NCBI GenBank assembly: GCA_041688215.1 | Contig: JBDNIO010000073.1 | Coordinates: forward strand, 1-20,560 | DNA: 20,560 nt | DNA from: JBDNIO01 sp041688215 | GTDB lineage: Bacteria; Pseudomonadota; Gammaproteobacteria; Nevskiales; Salinisphaeraceae | Direction: 5' to 3' | Shown here: positions 1-6,180 of the stretch, in pieces | Layout of the letters: every line of letters starts with the position of its first letter | Position numbering within the stretch: position 1 is the stretch's first letter | The notes under the pieces: generated by a model | What the model was told of the DNA's origin: nothing | The model's database searches: none | Seen by the model: the letters and a program-made list of their open reading frames with translations, nothing else | Program-made: the position numbers and the translations under genes

Positions 1-156
1 TGCCCTAGCTCCGATTGGAAGACGAAGCCGTTTAGACCGCTGGGCATACAGTTCAAATCGAGACCAGGCTTAAATGCGAAATTAATTCTATAATTCAATT
101 ATTTATCTGGATTTGGATGGGAAACGTTGGGACAGTACTGACTGAGATAACATATA

Positions 157-185
157 GCGACAGGAATTACCCCAGCCTGTATAAT
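157..185 (+). promoter_or_regulatory. Candidate sigma-70 promoter for fleQ
   Basis: A perfect TATAAT lies at 180-185. GCGACA at 157-162, 17 bp upstream, matches four of the six bases of TTGACA. Transcription would start near 192, giving a leader of about 60 nt before the fleQ start. A second perfect TATAAT at 89-94 sits in an AT-rich stretch without a good -35 and is a weaker alternative. Bases 1-156 otherwise show no gene I can identify; frame 1 is open from base 1 to a TAA at 91-93, but the peptide resembles nothing I recognise. Confidence 0.5.
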
Positions 186-250
186 CAAATCAATTAAAAG
201 AGTAACGGGCGCAGGTAAGCAAGCACACCGCGCCCGCATGAGGTATGACC

Positions 251-1495
251 ATGGCCGGGAATCCCACAGTGCAGGAGGAGCGAATGCTGGTGGTCGGCGC
301 GAGCCTGGAAGGCGCACGCGCGGTCATGGATATGCTCGGCTTCCTGAAATACCGGCCCGTGTTTGTGCCGTTTACCGATCTCGGCGACGAACTCGACGTA
401 GCGCAACTGCCCTTCACCGCCGCCTCGCTGGTATCCGACGGGGCTACCGAGCTGAAAAAACACGCCGAGGCGCTGGACGCGCTCAAAGCCGCCCTGCCGA
501 CCCTGCTGATTCTGGACTACCCCGTGGGCGGGGGCGATGCAGATTTGCGCCACGAGGCCCTGGATGAAAGTTTCGCCGGGCGCATGCACGCGCCGGTGGC
601 GCTGAACCAGATGCGCTACGAACTGGCCCGCTTGCCACGGCCCAAACGACTGGCGGGCAGCAAACGCCTGCGTTCGGCCAATTTGCTGGTGGGCCAGAGC
701 GCGGCCATGCGTCGGGTACGCCAGTTGATAGAACGCGTGGCCGCAACCGATGCCAGCGTGTTGATACTGGGTGAATCCGGCACCGGCAAGGAGCTGGTGG
801 CGCGCGAGATTCATCGTCAATCCAAACGCATTCACTGCGCGTTTGTGCCGCTGAACTGCGGCGCGATTCCGCATGACTTGCTGGAATCCGAACTCTTTGG
901 TCACGAAAAAGGTGCGTTCACCGGGGCCATCAGCGCACGGCCCGGGCGCTTTGAAATGGCCGAGGGCGGCACCCTGTTTCTGGATGAAATCGGCGACATG
1001 AGCCTGGGCATGCAGGTTAAGGTGCTGCGGGTATTACAGGAACAAACCTATGAGCGCGTGGGCAGCAACAAAACCTTGACCGCTGACGTACGCATTCTGG
1101 CCGCCACCCACCGGATTCTGGAGGCGCGCATCGAAAAAGGCGAGTTTCGTGAAGATCTGTTTTACCGCCTTAACGTATTCCCCATCGAAGTACCGCCCCT
1201 GCGCGACCGGCCCGAGGATGTCGAGCCGACTATCGGCAGCATGCTCGCCCGCATGGAAGACCAGCAGGGCATGAATCTGGACTTTACCGATCAGGCGCTG
1301 CAGGCGTTGACCGCCTACGCCTGGCCCGGCAACGTGCGTGAGCTGGGCAATATCATTGAGCGCCTGAGCATTCTCTACCCCAATGAAAAAATAGATATCG
1401 ACCAGTTGCCCGAACGTATTCTGGGCGAGGAATACGTGGTGCTGGCCCCCGACGGCGCCCGCCGCAGCGCAGACGCTCGCCCGGAGACTATATAA
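251..1495 (+). CDS. fleQ: FleQ-type sigma-54 activator, receiver-like and AAA+ domains; HTH displaced by frameshift
   Basis: This is a FleQ-like enhancer-binding protein, which in Pseudomonas is the master activator of flagellar genes and a c-di-GMP-responsive regulator. Residues 1 to about 120 form a FleQ-type receiver-like domain with a degenerate sequence. The AAA+ domain follows, with Walker A GESGTGKE at 174-181, the sigma-54 contact loop GAFTGA at 221-226, Walker B GTLFLDE at 240-246, an FREDLFYRLNV arginine-finger region and WPGNVREL near the lid. The frame then ends at TAA 1493-1495, about 20 codons after the LPERI segment. The missing Fis-type HTH is encoded immediately downstream in the -1 frame (1492-1680). 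ATG 251 is preceded by GAGG at 240-243; ATG 284 has a stronger AGGAGG at 273-278, 5 nt away, and is a real alternative that would start right at the first strand. As it stands the product keeps the ATPase but has no DNA-binding domain. Confidence 0.9.
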   Translation: MAGNPTVQEERMLVVGASLEGARAVMDMLGFLKYRPVFVPFTDLGDELDVAQLPFTAASLVSDGATELKKHAEALDALKAALPTLLILDYPVGGGDADLRHEALDESFAGRMHAPVALNQMRYELARLPRPKRLAGSKRLRSANLLVGQSAAMRRVRQLIERVAATDASVLILGESGTGKELVAREIHRQSKRIHCAFVPLNCGAIPHDLLESELFGHEKGAFTGAISARPGRFEMAEGGTLFLDEIGDMSLGMQVKVLRVLQEQTYERVGSNKTLTADVRILAATHRILEARIEKGEFREDLFYRLNVFPIEVPPLRDRPEDVEPTIGSMLARMEDQQGMNLDFTDQALQALTAYAWPGNVRELGNIIERLSILYPNEKIDIDQLPERILGEEYVVLAPDGARRSADARPETI

Positions 1496-1680
1496 ACGGC
1501 ATCCGCCTGAGCTCCGCCGGGGTGGATTTGCGGGCGCTGATCGCACGTCTGGAAGTGCGTCTTATTACCCAGGCGCTGCAGTTGAATGACGGCGTGGTGG
1601 CGCGCGCCGCGAAATCACTGGGCCTGCACCGCACAACGCTGGTGGAAAAGCTGCGCAAGTACGATATTAGTACGGATTAG
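1492..1680 (+). pseudogene. fleQ: Displaced Fis-type HTH domain of FleQ (-1 frame)
   Basis: Read from 1492, this frame encodes DYING-type linker sequence, then LRALIARLEVRLITQAL and GVVARAAKSLGLHRTTLVEK, ending LRKYDISTD and TAG at 1678-1680. FleQ proteins end in a closely similar segment (GVVARAAERLRIRRTTLVEKMRKYGMS, from memory, split here as the family pattern), so this is the missing C-terminus of the gene above. Moving from the upstream frame to this one requires one base to be missing somewhere between the C5 run at 1446-1450 and about 1490. An in-frame GTG at 1522 could start a free 52-residue HTH peptide, but it has no good ribosome binding site. The segment is well conserved, so the break is recent or is a sequence error. 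Confidence 0.85.
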
Positions 1681-1683
1681 CAT

Positions 1684-1713
1684 TCCCTCTCCCCACTAGG
1701 GTGGGGAGAGGGA
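1684..1713. repeat. Perfect 13-bp hairpin, REP-like or terminator-like
   Basis: Positions 1684-1696 and 1701-1713 form a perfect 13-bp inverted repeat (right arm GTGGGGAGAGGGA) around the loop TAGG. It lies 3 bp after the last fleQ stop. The following bases (GAGTTGTTGTT) are only moderately T-rich, so it is a weak intrinsic terminator at best. Pyrimidine-rich/purine-rich hairpins of this CCCTCTCCCC type are common dispersed intergenic palindromes in proteobacterial genomes. Only one copy occurs in this window. Confidence 0.6.
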
Positions 1714-1819
1714 GAGTTGTTGTTCAGCTTCCTGCCGGTCGACACTTGCTGTGGTTCTCATGGCCGCTTTAATCACGCAGCGGTACGCTTAAATACCCGC
1801 GCACTCCCGCCAAAAACCC

Positions 1820-1864
1820 GTCAAAGCTTGAAAAGCGTCAATTTTCCATCGTCGGAAATTTGAC
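1820..1864 (+). promoter_or_regulatory. Inverted repeats, candidate FleQ-type upstream activator sites
   Basis: Positions 1837-1847 (GTCAATTTTCC) and 1854-1864 (GGAAATTTGAC) are inverted repeats matching at 10 of 11 positions around a 6-nt centre. Just upstream, 1820-1832 reads GTCAAAGCTTGAA, a compact imperfect version of the same half sites. Known FleQ boxes have GTCA and TGAC half sites flanking an AT-rich centre. The main repeat is centred about 90 bp upstream of the predicted sigma-54 start site, where enhancer-binding proteins usually sit. The inverted repeat is seen directly; binding by FleQ or an FlrC-like protein is inferred. Confidence 0.55.
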
Positions 1865-1914
1865 TGTTTTCTGGCGCGCGTCGCTAAGTCTTTGTTTTTA
1901 TTGCGCCTGAAATA

Positions 1915-1930
1915 CGGCACGCCCCTTGCT
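1915..1930 (+). promoter_or_regulatory. Sigma-54 (-24/-12) promoter of the flrC-like/fleN/fliA operon
   Basis: CGGCACGCCCCTTGCT matches the sigma-54 consensus TGGCAC-N5-TTGCW at every conserved position except the first T. The invariant GG (1916-1917) and GC (1928-1929) are at the correct 12-bp offset. Transcription should begin near 1941, about 47 nt before the ATG at 1988. Because it lies downstream of an alternative ATG at 1892, it argues against that earlier start. It is preceded by an inverted-repeat activator site and by fleQ, a sigma-54 activator gene. The whole 307-bp gap 1681-1987 thus holds a hairpin, putative activator sites and this promoter, with no further gene seen. Confidence 0.75.
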
Positions 1931-1987
1931 CCTAGTAATACCAGGCCGAATAACAGGCCGCCCGACCAAGGCCAACAGGAGCAGGAC

Positions 1988-2428
1988 ATGGCACAAAGCG
2001 CAGACGCAATTATCGAGACCCCGCTGGACCGGCACGCCGTTGTGCCGGCGGCGGTCAGTTTGATTCGTCGCCACTGCGATAGCCAGTACAAGGTGCCGCG
2101 TCTTTCCCTGGCAGCCCGTCTGAGCCTGTCTGCGCATAGCTGGACCGGCAGCATGGACGAGCTCGACCACTGCGTGCGCCAGGCGCTGGTGCTGTGTAAC
2201 GGCGCGGTGATTCAGGCAGAAGATTTACGACTTGAACAAGCTAATGCCCAGCGTGTGCAAAGCGTAGTGATGCGCAGCATACGCGCGGCCAATGGCGTAC
2301 GCAGCGTCGCGGCAAAAAACTTGGGCATAAGCACCCGCACCCTGCGCGAGCAGTTAGCTGGTATGCGCGCCCAGGGTTTGCCGATTCCCGAATCCGCACC
2401 TGCACGCAGCGAGCTTTATCATGACTGA
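1988..2428 (+). CDS. ATPase-less FlrC/FleR-like protein: AAA+ lid remnant plus Fis-type HTH
   Basis: This 146-residue protein corresponds to the extreme C-terminus of an NtrC-family flagellar activator of the FlrC/FleR type. Residues 11-30 resemble the segment after the arginine finger (PLRxRxEDxxP), here degraded to PLDRHAVVP. Residues 36-83 resemble the AAA+ lid, but the usual WPGNVREL is SWTGSMDEL, losing the sensor-2 arginine. Residues 88-134 are a Fis-type HTH (SVAAKNLGISTRTLREQLAGM, followed by GLPIP, matching the FlrC/FleR ending). Receiver, Walker A, Walker B and GAFTGA are absent, so it cannot act as a sigma-54 ATPase. AGGAGC at 1977-1982 places the start at 1988. The gene lies behind a sigma-54 promoter and overlaps fleN by 8 bp, so it is probably translated. 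It could be a vestige, a DNA-binding competitor or a repressor; function is unknown. Confidence 0.75.
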   Translation: MAQSADAIIETPLDRHAVVPAAVSLIRRHCDSQYKVPRLSLAARLSLSAHSWTGSMDELDHCVRQALVLCNGAVIQAEDLRLEQANAQRVQSVVMRSIRAANGVRSVAAKNLGISTRTLREQLAGMRAQGLPIPESAPARSELYHD

Positions 2429-3332
2429 TGCGCGCCACACTGCGCTGCCGGAATGCGAAGCCGTTGAGCCCACGCAAGTGATTGCGGTTGCCAGCGGCAA
2501 GGGCGGCGTGGGCAAGACCACGGTGTCCATAAACCTGGCCACGGCGCTGGCCAATCGCGGCCACAGCGTAATGCTGCTGGACGGCGACGCCGGCCTGGCG
2601 GATGTGGAACTCGCACTCGGCCTGCATCCTCTGCACGACTTGTCCCACGTACTGCGCGGCGAATGCGGCCTGCACGAAATTCTGATGCAGGGGCCTTCCG
2701 GCGTTTCGATCGTACCCACGGTAACCCATGGCCAGGGCCTGGCGGAACTCGGCCAGACCGGCGACGCCGCCGTCATCAAATTATTCGACCAGCTGGAAAC
2801 CGCGCCGCAGGTTTTGATTATTGATACCGCCACCGGTATCGCTGAAAGCGTGCAGCGTTACGCGCAAGCCGCCTGCGAAGTGCTGGTGGTACTCGGCGCT
2901 GAACACACCGCGATACGCAACGCCTACACGCTGATCCGGGTGTTGAATGAGCGTGTGGATGTCTCGCGCTTTCGCGTGCTGGCCAATCGCGTTTCCAACG
3001 AAGCACAGGCGCAGAAATTATTCGCAGAGCTTGCCCGTCAGGTCGATTGCGACTTGTGTGTGGTGCTGCACTACATCGGCGCTATTCCCGAAGACACCAG
3101 CGTATCCCGGGCCCTGGCACAGCGCCGGCCGGTGGTCAATCACACCCCCCAGAGTGCCGCAGCCCGCGCCTACAAGAAGCTTGCACGGCGCACCGAAACC
3201 TGGGCGCCGCCCCTGTTTGACGACGGCGGCATGACTTTTTTCGTCGGGTGGCTAATGCGTGGCTGCCCTATCCCAACTCCAGGCCCGAATTCCAGCAATC
3301 ACCAGAAAACCATTGAGGTAGCACAGCCATGA
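2421..3332 (+). CDS. fleN: FleN/FlhG, MinD-like ATPase controlling flagellar number
   Basis: FleN (FlhG) is a ParA/MinD-family ATPase that binds FleQ and restrains its ATPase, and with FlhF sets the number and place of polar flagella. The deviant Walker A SGKGGVGKTT is at residues 25-34, the A-prime motif LLDGDAGLAD at 52-61 and Walker B VLIIDTATG at 131-139. The 303 residues are slightly longer than the usual 270-290 because of a proline-rich tail. It overlaps the HTH gene upstream by 8 bp (ATGACTGA) and fliA downstream by 4 bp (ATGA), so the three are translationally coupled. Neither flhF nor flhA precedes it, unlike the common flhA-flhF-fleN-fliA order. The catalytic motifs look intact although its partner FleQ is broken. 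Confidence 0.9.
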   Translation: MTDARHTALPECEAVEPTQVIAVASGKGGVGKTTVSINLATALANRGHSVMLLDGDAGLADVELALGLHPLHDLSHVLRGECGLHEILMQGPSGVSIVPTVTHGQGLAELGQTGDAAVIKLFDQLETAPQVLIIDTATGIAESVQRYAQAACEVLVVLGAEHTAIRNAYTLIRVLNERVDVSRFRVLANRVSNEAQAQKLFAELARQVDCDLCVVLHYIGAIPEDTSVSRALAQRRPVVNHTPQSAAARAYKKLARRTETWAPPLFDDGGMTFFVGWLMRGCPIPTPGPNSSNHQKTIEVAQP

Positions 3333-4045
3333 GCGTTAACACCATGTATGCCCGCAGCGCGCAAGCGAATCCCGTAATCGACGACAACATTAACCTGGTC
3401 AAACGCATCGCCTTTCGGCTACATGGCCGCCTGCCCGACAGCGTGCAGATTGAAGACCTGATCCAGGCCGGCATGATCGGCCTGCTCGAAGCCCATGAAC
3501 GTTTCGATGCCAAGGCAGGCGCCAGTTTCAGCACCTTCGCCGGCATCCGCATCCGCGGCGCCATGCTCGACGAAATCCGCCGTGGCGATTGGGCACCGCG
3601 CTCGCTGCATCGTAAATCGCGCGCAGTGGCCGATGCCCAGCGACGTCTCGAGGCACGCAACAGACGCCAACCCACGGAAGCGGAAATCGCCGCGGAAATG
3701 GATATGTCGTTGGGTGATTACCGCAAGACGATGGGCGATGTCAGCAGCGCCAATCTTTACAGCCTGGACGATGTCGACCCCACCCGGCCTTCGCAGGAAG
3801 TTGCAGCCGGGGATGAAAGCCGGCCCCTGGTTAACGTCGAACGCGATTGCCTGAACAACGCCATCTTAAAAGCCAGCGCTAAATTGCCCAAGCGCGAACG
3901 GCTGCTGTTGTCCATGTACTACGAACAGGAATTGAACCTGCGCCAGATTGCAGAAACCCTGGGCGTTTCCGAATCGCGCGCCTGCCAGTTGCACGGACGC
4001 GCCGTAGGCCGGGTGCGCGCCGAGCTAAGCGCCTGGGCCGCATGA
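3329..4045 (+). CDS. fliA: RNA polymerase sigma factor FliA (sigma-28)
   Basis: FliA directs transcription of late flagellar and chemotaxis genes and is held inactive by FlgM until the hook is finished. The 238-residue length is typical. Region 2 is clear (IEDLIQAGMIGLLEAHERFD at 41-60, then FSTFAGIRIRGAMLDEIR and the conserved DWAPRSLHRKSR). Region 3 follows at about 100-155. Region 4 carries LPKRERLLLSMYYEQELNL and an HTH with QIAETLGVSESRACQLHGRA at 206-225. GAGG lies 10 nt before the ATG, which overlaps the fleN stop. A strong terminator follows, so fliA ends the operon. No cheY, cheZ or motility gene follows, and I found no clear sigma-28 promoter in the window. Confidence 0.93.
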   Translation: MSVNTMYARSAQANPVIDDNINLVKRIAFRLHGRLPDSVQIEDLIQAGMIGLLEAHERFDAKAGASFSTFAGIRIRGAMLDEIRRGDWAPRSLHRKSRAVADAQRRLEARNRRQPTEAEIAAEMDMSLGDYRKTMGDVSSANLYSLDDVDPTRPSQEVAAGDESRPLVNVERDCLNNAILKASAKLPKRERLLLSMYYEQELNLRQIAETLGVSESRACQLHGRAVGRVRAELSAWAA

Positions 4046-4079
4046 TTTAACCGACTTCCTTTCTCCTCCTCCCTTGTCT

Positions 4080-4104
4080 GGGCCGCATCCGCGGCCCTTT
4101 TTTT
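4080..4104 (+). terminator. Rho-independent terminator after fliA
   Basis: GGGCCGC (4080-4086) and GCGGCCC (4091-4097) form a perfect 7-bp GC stem with loop ATCC, followed by seven T at 4098-4104. It lies 35 bp after the fliA stop and ends the flagellar regulator operon. Confidence 0.92.
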
Positions 4105-4133
4105 GGCTAATGGTATTGGCCTGGCTTTATAAT
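4103..4133 (+). promoter_or_regulatory. Sigma-70 promoter giving an apparently leaderless mRNA
   Basis: A perfect TATAAT at 4128-4133 ends 7 nt before the ATG at 4141, so transcription should start at or next to the A of the start codon. TTGGCT at 4103-4108 is a weak -35 with a 19-bp spacer. No Shine-Dalgarno sequence lies before the ATG, which agrees with a leaderless transcript. Confidence 0.6.
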
Positions 4134-4140
4134 CGCGGCC

Positions 4141-4695
4141 ATGCGTGTGTTGATTATTACCGTGCTGGTTGTGCTTACCGGGGTGCTGGGCGTGCTGGCG
4201 GCAGGCAGCCAGATGGAGGCTACCTGGCAAATACAGCGTAGCCAGTACATTGCTGCGCCGCCGGCCGATGTGTTTGCCGTAGTGTGCAATCTGCACACCT
4301 GGCCGCAGTGGCTGGCGTGGGGCAGCCCGGACACCGCTGCGATTGAATATGAATACACCGGCCGGGGCTGGGGCCGGGGTGCGACCCAAAGCTGGCACAA
4401 CGAGGCCAAGATGGGCCAGCGCGAGATTACCGAATTCACCCCCGGCCAGCGTATGCAGTATGTGCAGACCACCGGCGCGGTAGAAGGTCCGCAGGCAAAC
4501 ATGCAGGGTTTTTTCAGCATCGTGCCAGAAAATAACGGCAGCCGCCTGCAGTGGACCCTGTCCGGCCAGACGGGCAGTAATCCGGTGGATAAACTGCTGA
4601 TGTACCTTTACCGTTCGCGTATCATCGAATCCATGGGCCGCAGTCTGAATAATCTGGCACAGCGATTCGCGCATACGCCGGAGCCGGGCGCTTGA
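4141..4695 (+). CDS. SRPBCC (START/Bet v 1-like) family protein with N-terminal membrane anchor
   Basis: Residues 3-21 form one hydrophobic segment, an uncleaved anchor or signal peptide. The rest matches the SRPBCC polyketide cyclase/dehydrase family: the opening strand QRSQYIAAPPADVFAVV, the LHTWPQWLAW turn, an EITEFTPGQRMQYV strand, a LQWTLSG strand and a long C-terminal helix at about 155-178. Members bind small hydrophobic molecules in a deep pocket; many are annotated only by fold, and no catalytic residue can be assigned. The 184-residue length is typical of anchored versions. It is the first gene of a run of closely spaced plus-strand genes, and its stop overlaps the start of the next gene (TTGA). 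It follows the fliA terminator directly and has its own promoter. Confidence 0.8.
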   Translation: MRVLIITVLVVLTGVLGVLAAGSQMEATWQIQRSQYIAAPPADVFAVVCNLHTWPQWLAWGSPDTAAIEYEYTGRGWGRGATQSWHNEAKMGQREITEFTPGQRMQYVQTTGAVEGPQANMQGFFSIVPENNGSRLQWTLSGQTGSNPVDKLLMYLYRSRIIESMGRSLNNLAQRFAHTPEPGA

Positions 4696-4943
4696 TCTGG
4701 CCGCAGATCGACTGGGCGTTGATCGGCAGCGGTGCTATTCTCAAGCGTAGGGGCGCGGTGAGTGGTACCGCCACGGCCGCCGCGATCTGGACCCCGGGCG
4801 CTATTGGTGCCGCAGTGCCCTGGGACCGTTACGAAAGCGCGCTGATGTTTAGCCTGGTTACTTTCGCCACGCTGCGCTACACACGTCCACTGGTAAGCCT
4901 CGCCGACCATACCGAGAGGCCTTTGGGGAAACAGGATAAATGA
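4692..4943 (+). pseudogene. C-terminal fragment of an MgtC/SapB-family membrane protein
   Basis: The 83-residue product from a TTG start contains GSGAILKRRGAVSGTATAAA, IWTPGAIGAAV and a final hydrophobic helix ending TFATLRYTRPL. These match the last two transmembrane segments of the MgtC/SapB domain, where the usual pattern is IGAGAILKRRG, GLTTAASIW and AIGAAVG. Full MgtC-type domains have about five transmembrane helices in 130-150 residues, so the first three helices, with the usual acidic residue, are missing. Upstream bases in this frame belong to the SRPBCC gene and do not resemble MgtC. The start overlaps the SRPBCC stop and the end overlaps the next gene by ATGA, so the fragment may be translated, but it is probably a decayed gene kept for translational coupling. 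Confidence 0.6.
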
Positions 4944-5485
4944 ACTACTTCGCCTACGGCTCCAACATGCTGCACGCGCGCTTGGCGCGGCGGGTGCCCA
5001 GTGCCTTGCCGCTGGGTGCGGCACGCCTGCATGGTCATGTATTGCGTTTTCACAAACATGGCGCCGATGGTTCCGGTAAATGCAATGCGTTTTTAACCGG
5101 GCGCCAGGAAGACGTGATCCACGGCGCCCTGTATGAGCTGGACGACAAAAAGCTCGCCAAACTGCATGCGGCCGAAGGCCCGGGTTACGAGTTCGCGAAT
5201 GTAACCGTGGAAACCGCCGGCGGCCCGGTCCAGGCGGCAATTTATCGCGCGCACAACGCCTGGCTGGATGATGCGATGGCGCCGGTTACCTGGTATCAGG
5301 CTTTCGTGGTGGCCGGTGCAAAGGAAAACGGTCTGCCCGCCGACTACATAAACTATCTGGAAAACCTGTTTGCGCGGCGCGACCCCAGCAGCTGGCGGCA
5401 TTTCTACAATCGCTGGGTTCTGCGCCGCCCGGTGCGCGGCAAGGCAAGGCGCATGGCGGCCCAGGCACGCAAGCGCAAAAAATAA
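4940..5485 (+). CDS. Gamma-glutamylcyclotransferase-like protein (GGCT fold)
   Basis: The opening MNYFAYGSNM is the hallmark substrate loop of GGCT-fold enzymes, which cyclise a gamma-glutamyl group to release 5-oxoproline and an amine or amino acid. The likely catalytic glutamate is E79 in LHAAEGPGYEF, where the family has an acid followed by a glycine-rich turn. The core extends to about residue 155. The last 25 residues are basic (KARRMAAQARKRKK), an unusual tail that could bind nucleic acid or simply be disordered. The start overlaps the previous gene by ATGA, and a glutamine amidotransferase starts 2 bp after the TAA stop. True substrate could be gamma-glutamyl peptides or gamma-glutamyl amines; the sequence does not decide. 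Confidence 0.85.
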   Translation: MNYFAYGSNMLHARLARRVPSALPLGAARLHGHVLRFHKHGADGSGKCNAFLTGRQEDVIHGALYELDDKKLAKLHAAEGPGYEFANVTVETAGGPVQAAIYRAHNAWLDDAMAPVTWYQAFVVAGAKENGLPADYINYLENLFARRDPSSWRHFYNRWVLRRPVRGKARRMAAQARKRKK

Positions 5486-5487
5486 AC

Positions 5488-6180
5488 ATGCGCGTGCACT
5501 GGTTGCAGCACGTACCGTTTGAAGGCCTGGGCAGTATCCAACCCTGGCTCGAAGCGCGCAGTTGCCAAATTAGCTGTAGCCGTCTTTATGCGGGTGATGC
5601 CCTGCCCAGGCCCCAGGATTTCGATTGGCTAATCGTTATGGGCGGGCCCATGAACGTGGACGATGTGGCCCATTATCCGTGGCTGGCCGCGGAGATCGAG
5701 CTTATTCGTAAAACCCTGGCCCGTGATCAGACCGTATTGGGCATTTGCCTGGGTGCGCAGTTAATGGCGCGTGCGCTGAACGCAGAAGTGCACCCACAGA
5801 ACGCGTCAGAAATCGGCTGGTTCGAGGTTAAATTAACGGAATTGACAGCACAATCGCCGCTGTTCGCAGATTTTAGTCCCACATTCCCGGCCTTTCACTG
5901 GCACGGCGACAGTTTTGCGATGCCCGCCGGTGCAGGGCATATGGCCCGTAGCGTGGCCTGCAAAAATCAGGCTTTTGTTTATGGTGCGCGTGCGGTTGGG
6001 CTGCAGTTTCATCTGGAGACTACCTCGGAAAGTGCAGCTGCGTTGATCGAATATTGCGCCGATGAATTGCAGCCAGACGACTATGTGCAATCCGCGGCTC
6101 AAATAATGTCGCAACCAGAACGGTTCGCAGAATTGAACCGCTTGATGGACGCTTTGCTCAATCGTTTGGCGCAGGCTTAG
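5488..6180 (+). CDS. Class I glutamine amidotransferase (GMP synthase-like GATase1)
   Basis: This 230-residue protein has the full class I triad: nucleophile Cys87 in LGICLGAQ, then His175 and Glu177 in LQFHLE. The MGGPMNVDD oxyanion region (51-59) and a FHWHGDSF segment (137-144) place it with stand-alone GMP synthase-like amidotransferases, a group that hydrolyses glutamine or gamma-glutamyl compounds and is usually annotated only generally. There is no synthetase domain. It begins 2 bp after the GGCT-like gene and has no separate ribosome binding site, suggesting coupled translation and linked chemistry on gamma-glutamyl groups. Its TAG stop overlaps the end of the convergent glycosyltransferase gene by 4 bp. 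Confidence 0.87.
   Translation: MRVHWLQHVPFEGLGSIQPWLEARSCQISCSRLYAGDALPRPQDFDWLIVMGGPMNVDDVAHYPWLAAEIELIRKTLARDQTVLGICLGAQLMARALNAEVHPQNASEIGWFEVKLTELTAQSPLFADFSPTFPAFHWHGDSFAMPAGAGHMARSVACKNQAFVYGARAVGLQFHLETTSESAAALIEYCADELQPDDYVQSAAQIMSQPERFAELNRLMDALLNRLAQA

Noticed and set aside
1..93. Possible 3-prime end of an upstream gene in frame 1
   Set aside because: Thirty open codons without recognisable similarity are not enough, and another frame is also open over most of this stretch.
194..904. 236-codon open frame on the minus strand opposite fleQ
   Set aside because: It is the reverse complement of strongly conserved FleQ coding sequence and has no family resemblance; high GC content opens such frames.
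1440..1500. Programmed -1 frameshifting in fleQ
   Set aside because: No X XXY YYZ slippery heptamer in the correct phase and no obvious downstream stimulatory structure apart from the hairpin 190 bp later; FleQ is not known to use recoding.
1892..1987. Longer N-terminus for the HTH-only gene from ATG 1892
   Set aside because: The added residues resemble nothing, the start has no ribosome binding site, and the sigma-54 promoter at 1915-1930 lies inside it. AGGAGC supports the start at 1988.
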